A DNA stretch of 47,694 bases, from NCBI GenBank assembly GCA_013376995.1, contig JACAAZ010000015.1, forward strand, positions 1-47,694, in the 5' to 3' direction. The notes beneath the pieces were generated by a model. The model had not been told where the DNA came from. It did not search any database and worked only from the letters and a program-made list of their open reading frames with translations. Of this stretch, positions 43,854 through 47,694 are shown piece after piece. Position numbers and translations under genes: made by a program. The first letter of the stretch is position 1, and each line of letters opens with the position of its first letter. The stretch is from Bacteroidota bacterium (GTDB lineage: Bacteria; Bacteroidota; Bacteroidia; Bacteroidales; UBA4417).

Positions 43854-44392
43854 TACCCAGAACCGGTGTATGTGCCGGATTGCCCAAGTGGTACAATCTT
43901 ACCATAAAACAACAGCCGCCCTGATGTGTTCCCGCTTAGAGTAGCTGTAGCATATCCTGAGGCTTCAACATCAAGAAAGATAGTGTAAATGCCGTTTGGG
44001 CTGAGGACATTTAGCTTAATTGAGTTCGTTTTTCTCTTCTCAAAGGAATTCATGACCCACCCACTAAGCGTTCCCCTTGCTGTAATTCCACCGACACCAT
44101 TCAGTCCCATCCTTGAATTATTCCCGGTTTGAATTACGGCATTTGAAGAATCGACAGATATGAAATTAAGGTTCGAAGGAACTGATATTCTATCTCCTTT
44201 CCCATTTCCCAGCCAATCTGCTTCTATTACAAATTGCCTGGATGCAAGTATTCCTGTAGTTTTTTGAAAATTCGCCTCAATTTCAGCCTTTCTTCTCTCT
44301 TTCTTAGAAGGTTGCTGATTACTATTTGCTTCCTGTGCAAACAATCCTGTTGTAAGAAGTATTGTTGCAATGATTAAACCTGGTGTTTTCAT
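43850..44392 (-). CDS. DUF4251 domain protein, secreted
   Basis: 180 residues. Signal peptide to about residue 19 (IIATILLTTGLFAQ), then a lysine-rich linker (KKERRKAEIEANFQKT) and a DUF4251 beta domain: SRQFVIEADWL, NFISVDSSNAVIQTG, GGITARGTLSGWVM and GYATATLSGNTSGRLLFYGKI. The family is largely restricted to Bacteroidota and of unknown role, periplasmic or outer-membrane associated. Confidence 0.87.
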   Translation of the reverse strand: MKTPGLIIATILLTTGLFAQEANSNQQPSKKERRKAEIEANFQKTTGILASRQFVIEADWLGNGKGDRISVPSNLNFISVDSSNAVIQTGNNSRMGLNGVGGITARGTLSGWVMNSFEKRKTNSIKLNVLSPNGIYTIFLDVEASGYATATLSGNTSGRLLFYGKIVPLGQSGTYTGSGY

Positions 44393-44485
44393 AATCAGAA
44401 AAATTAAAACCGGGAACTTGCATCAAATTCTATACCGGGGCAAGGTGTACAGCGAGTCTATTTCTTTGATTTTAAGAATATTTAG

Positions 44486-44640
44486 AAATCACGGGTATGA
44501 ACGCCAGGACAAGCCCTGGACCCATTTTCCACCCCAATGGGCAGGGTATTGAACCCTCCGTCACGTCTTTGACGCGACGGGATTGTTCAACATCTGTTTT
44601 CAATGCACTTCGTTTTTGAAAACAGTGTTTCACGAATAAA
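44486..44640 (+). repeat. Dispersed four-hairpin element, copy 2
   Basis: 155 bp matching 6274-6427 with about ten differences. The third and fourth hairpins and the tail (GTGTTTCACGAATAAA) are identical; hairpins one and two carry changes that weaken pairing (CCAGGAC against GCCCTGG; CCACCC against GGGCAGG). It lies between the DUF4251 and MFS genes, both read on the other strand. Confidence 0.82.
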
Positions 44641-44781
44641 GACTGTTACAAATGTAATCGGCTTTTTACGATTTTAGCTGGAAATAAACTCACATCCAGA
44701 ATGATTTTATGAATATCTGGTAGAATAATTTTAAAGTCAAAGAATAATTAAATCTGAAATTCCCCCGAAATATCTTTCCAA

Positions 44782-45966
44782 TTAAATCTTATTCAAATGA
44801 TAGTGTTTCTGGGCTATTGAGAGGAAAAGCACCAAGGCAACAATATTCAACACGCTAAATAATAAAAAGGTATTACTGAGACCCGCATTCCCGGCAAGAA
44901 ATCCTGTCAGCATCATGCCAATTCCAATCCCTAAATCAAGAGCTGTAAAAAGAGTAGAATTGGCAGCGCCTCGTCTATGAGGTTTCACCATATTGTTAGC
45001 CATTGTTTGTAATGTAGGTGAGATTATTCCACTACCCATACCCAATAAGAAAGCTGAAAGAAGAAATAAAAGATGTTGATGAATGAGTGCCAAGATAATG
45101 AAACCAATGAATAATGAGATCAGTGATATCACAGCTAGTAACACTGGCCCTTTCCGATCGAAGATCTTGCCAGATGTCAATCGTGCTGCAGCAATACCTG
45201 TTGCATAAACCAGGAAAAACAGCCCGGCATTTCCTTCCCCGGTCTCCTTAACATAAAGGGAAATGAATGAAACAAGCCCTCCGTAACTTATCATGTTTAT
45301 CAATAATACCAAGGCCACAGGCAAAGTTGTGATCTCGATAAGGTTCCTGAAAGAAAAAGTGGATTTATGCTTAATCCCCGGAACTTTAATCATTGTTGCG
45401 ATTAAGAATCCGGCAAAACCAATTACCACAGATGCAATAAATAGCTGCTGATAAGTGCCGTTGGCGATCAACCATAGTCCAATCATTGGTCCAATTGCCA
45501 TTGGGATGGTTCCTGAAAGCCCAAAGTATCCCAGCCCTTCACCCCTTCGTTCCATTGGCACCAGGTCGACAGCAATTGTATTCCCTGAAGTTGTTGTTAC
45601 CCCCCATAACAAGCCATGTAGAAATCTCAACATTATCATTCCCATTACAGTGATTGCCAATTCATAGCCTGCAAACATCAAGGCAAATAACAAAACAGAT
45701 ATAAGGTAAATCCATTTCCTGCCATACATATCGATCATAAACCCTGTTACCGGACGAATCAGAAGCGCGGCTATAGTGTAAGCAGCCAGGGCAATCCCGG
45801 TATTAGTTGTGCTGGTTTTAAGATTACTGATAATGTAAAGTGGAAGAGTTGGGAGAAGAAGATAAAATGCAGTAAATATGAGCAATGTTGCCAGGAAGAT
45901 GGAAATAAAACTACGCGTCCAGATTTTAGTTGGATGAGAATTCATCAGGATTTCAATTTGCTCCAA
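44782..45966 (-). CDS. Major facilitator superfamily transporter
   Basis: 394 residues with twelve predicted transmembrane helices; a start at 45945 (MNSHPTKIWTRSF) would shorten it by seven residues and is equally likely. RPVTGFMIDMYGRKWIYLIS is the MFS motif between helices 2 and 3, and PMERRGEGLGYFGL the motif after helix 4. The second half repeats with ASGKIFDRKGPVLL-like sequence (TSGKIFDRKGPVLLAV). The pattern fits YfcJ/arabinose-efflux type exporters. Substrate unknown. Confidence 0.9.
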   Translation of the reverse strand: MEQIEILMNSHPTKIWTRSFISIFLATLLIFTAFYLLLPTLPLYIISNLKTSTTNTGIALAAYTIAALLIRPVTGFMIDMYGRKWIYLISVLLFALMFAGYELAITVMGMIMLRFLHGLLWGVTTTSGNTIAVDLVPMERRGEGLGYFGLSGTIPMAIGPMIGLWLIANGTYQQLFIASVVIGFAGFLIATMIKVPGIKHKSTFSFRNLIEITTLPVALVLLINMISYGGLVSFISLYVKETGEGNAGLFFLVYATGIAAARLTSGKIFDRKGPVLLAVISLISLFIGFIILALIHQHLLFLLSAFLLGMGSGIISPTLQTMANNMVKPHRRGAANSTLFTALDLGIGIGMMLTGFLAGNAGLSNTFLLFSVLNIVALVLFLSIAQKHYHLNKI

Positions 45967-46213
45967 AAGTAACTAGATTCAGGCATTTTTGTATTTTCGT
46001 TGCAGATGGTAACAACCTTATCAGCTAACTAACAAATATTACGGTTAAGTGTTAGTATACATAGTTAAAACTCTGGATGTTTAATTAATTGAATTTTCAG
46101 GATCAATTTTCTACGTTTTGAAGTGAGTTTCTGATCCGGCAAAGATTAATTATATATTCCAGTATCGTTTCAACAGGGGCTATCTTATACAAATAATTTA
46201 ATCCGTAAAACCT

Positions 46214-46765
46214 ATGAAAAATTTTACCCTAATCATTTGTTTGCTCTTCCTTTCAGCCTTTACAGTAAAGGCGCAGAAGAAGGTTTATACGATCCGCAAG
46301 AGCCTGGTAAAATTTGTATCTGAGGCCCCTCTTGAAGTCATTAAAGCTTCGAGCAGTCAACTAAAAGGATATCTCGACCCTGATAAGCGCTTATTCACGT
46401 TTATCATACCCAGTACTTCTTTTGTAGGATTCAATAGCCCTTTACAGCAAATCCACTTTTACGAAAATTACATGGAAGCTCAGAAGTATCCTGAGTCAAA
46501 ATTTGTAGGAAAAATTATTGAACAGGTTGATTTTAATACAGATGGGGACTACCAGGTGCGGGCGAAGGGAATCCTCTCTATTCATGGGGTTGACCAGGAA
46601 CGGATAATTAAGGTCAGAATCCGCATAAACAAAGGAATCCTTAATGCAACTTCCGATTTTTCAATCCTTTTACAGGAATATAATATTACAATCCCGAAAG
46701 TAGTTTATCAGAAAATTGCAGAAGAGATATTTATCAACGTAAACCTGGAAATGAACCGAAAATAA
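46214..46765 (+). CDS. YceI-like secreted lipid-binding family protein
   Basis: 183 residues. Signal peptide at 1-20 (LIICLLFLSAFTVKAQ). The mature part follows the YceI lipocalin-like pattern: a strand KSLVKFVSEAPLEVI, KGYLDPDKRLFTFIIPSTSFVGF, then HFYENYMEAQKYPESKFVGKI and VRAKGILSIHGVDQERIIKVRI, the last block being the most characteristic. YceI proteins bind isoprenoid-type lipids in the periplasm. The stop codon overlaps the start of the next gene (TAATG). Confidence 0.82.
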   Translation: MKNFTLIICLLFLSAFTVKAQKKVYTIRKSLVKFVSEAPLEVIKASSSQLKGYLDPDKRLFTFIIPSTSFVGFNSPLQQIHFYENYMEAQKYPESKFVGKIIEQVDFNTDGDYQVRAKGILSIHGVDQERIIKVRIRINKGILNATSDFSILLQEYNITIPKVVYQKIAEEIFINVNLEMNRK

Positions 46766-47694
46766 TGAGGCTTAAAAGGAAAAGAAAAAATCAGCGAATT
46801 CTTCCTTTTCTGAAGGCTCTTCTTTGTTTATTCATATCAGCTTCATCGTTTGCGCAATCTCCTGTCTTCAGGCCACTTCAGCTTCCCGAAGCACTGCACA
46901 ATACCACATTCAATTGCATGTACCAGGATAATAAAGGTGTTCTCTGGCTGGGGACAGGCAAAGGTCTTTATAAGTTTAACGGAAAAGAATACCAGTTAAT
47001 TCCTGTCAGGAGCAATGCACGTCAAATTCAGGCAAGTGCCCTATATATGGATGCAACCAGCAAATTATGGGTTGGGACCAAGAAAGGCGAAATCTATTGG
47101 TTGATTTCCGATAGCCTAACTGCTTTCCAGCCCAAAGAAGGGCTTCCTAAAAAAGCTATAACTGGATTTGCATCTGATGGTAGAGGAAATTTCTGGCTTT
47201 CAACCTATGGAGAAGGCCTATATTATTTCAATGGCCGGTATATGTATAATCTGAACTCCGACGACGGCCTGAGTGATGACTATTGCTATACAATAGTGCC
47301 CGATAACCTAGGAAGAATATGGGCCGCAACAGATGAGGGCATTTCTGTTTGTTTTGCAACTGAGAAGTTTAAAAAGGTCGAAAAGATCACAACGGAACAA
47401 GGCCTTCCTGATAATATTGTTCTATCACTGCTATCTTCTGGTAATGGAGTCATGTGGGTAGGAATGCAGGATGGTGGTGTTTGCTCAGTTAATACCAACA
47501 ACTTGAAAACGAAGATTCCGGCAGCTTCTGTTAACTGGAAATATGGTCCGGTTAAGGATATGATGATCTTCAACGATTTACTTTGGGTAACATCTGATAA
47601 AAATGGTGTTTTAGAGTTGGATCCGGCAACAAACAGGCCGATGGTAAGTTATCATTCGGCAGATAATTTTGAGTTCCCTAAAGTGACAGGCCTC
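46765..47694 (+). CDS. Two-component sensor-type beta-propeller protein (5' part, cut by window end)
   Basis: An open frame from the ATG at 46765 runs to the window end without a stop (310 codons). A signal peptide-like start (LPFLKALLCLFISASSFAQ) is followed by repeated propeller blades: LWLGTGKGLYKF, LWVGTKKGEIYW, FWLSTYGEGLYYF, IWAATDEGISV, MWVGMQDGGVCSV, LWVTSDKNGVLEL. These are the Reg_prop repeats of periplasmic sensor domains in Bacteroidota hybrid or histidine-kinase regulators. The kinase or DNA-binding part would lie past the edge. The one-base overlap with the YceI-like gene indicates co-transcription. Confidence 0.87.
   Translation, partial: MRLKRKRKNQRILPFLKALLCLFISASSFAQSPVFRPLQLPEALHNTTFNCMYQDNKGVLWLGTGKGLYKFNGKEYQLIPVRSNARQIQASALYMDATSKLWVGTKKGEIYWLISDSLTAFQPKEGLPKKAITGFASDGRGNFWLSTYGEGLYYFNGRYMYNLNSDDGLSDDYCYTIVPDNLGRIWAATDEGISVCFATEKFKKVEKITTEQGLPDNIVLSLLSSGNGVMWVGMQDGGVCSVNTNNLKTKIPAASVNWKYGPVKDMMIFNDLLWVTSDKNGVLELDPATNRPMVSYHSADNFEFPKVTGL

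Overview
The window looks like a chromosomal stretch of a Bacteroidota (Bacteroidetes) bacterium. The evidence is promoters of the TTG-N19-TAnnTTTG type, mostly weak Shine-Dalgarno signals, many short signal peptides ending in A-Q or S-Q, families common in that phylum (DUF4251, small outer-membrane beta-barrels, AHSA1-type SRPBCC proteins, a two-component-type beta-propeller, YbiT-like ABC-F) and a Bacteroidota-style carboxylase operon. The exact order or species cannot be read from the sequence.

Region 1 (1 to about 8440) is a gene-cassette array of integron type. Short AT-rich genes, all on the plus strand, are separated by 80-140 bp palindromic sites with the AAC...GTT ends of attC. The start of each cassette is complementary to the 5' arm of the site at its own end (TTACAGGC with GCCTGTAA, TTAGCCAC with GTGGCTAA, TTATGCAC with GTGCATAA). 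This is the signature left by circular cassette integration, and it lets five cassettes be delimited. They carry a NERD-domain protein, an orphan protein, a small secreted protein plus a cysteine hydrolase with an IS5-type transposase scrap between them, a DUF4386 membrane protein, and a two-gene unit (barrel-like protein plus lipoprotein alpha/beta hydrolase). A complete ~1.95 kb group II intron sits in the attC of cassette 2 on the bottom strand; removing it in silico restores the attC exactly. The integrase is not in the window and would be expected to the left of base 1.

Region 2 (8750-12796) is ordinary chromosome: a methyltransferase/glycosyltransferase pair, a diacylglycerol/undecaprenol kinase with a DUF1361 protein, a dCMP deaminase, and a decayed short-chain dehydrogenase pseudogene.

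Region 3 (12861-27844) is a catabolic locus built as two divergent transcription units. The minus-strand unit holds the steps from an acyl-CoA dehydrogenase through 3-methylcrotonyl-CoA carboxylase, methylglutaconyl-CoA hydratase and HMG-CoA lyase to a 3-ketoacid CoA-transferase, i.e. leucine degradation to acetyl-CoA and acetoacetate, together with a metallo-beta-lactamase-fold hydrolase, an alpha/beta hydrolase and an unknown 111-residue protein. The plus-strand unit encodes a three-subunit acyl-CoA (probably propionyl-CoA) carboxylase, the natural sink for isoleucine/valine carbon.

Region 4 (28129-47694) is a mixed set: an Lgt-like membrane protein fused to a beta-rich domain, a GNAT acetyltransferase, an ABC-F ATPase, a small barrel protein, two SRPBCC proteins, an amidase, YccF, an EamA transporter, an ABC-2 export operon with a LolA-like protein, a YycJ-type nuclease, a membrane PHP phosphoesterase, DUF4251, an MFS transporter, a YceI-like protein and the start of a propeller sensor cut by the window edge. 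The intergenic regions from about 25 kb onward carry an unusual variety of short-period repeats (11-bp and 37/38-bp tandem arrays, degenerate GCTAAG strings, purine/pyrimidine tracts), and a 155-bp four-hairpin element occurs twice, 38 kb apart.
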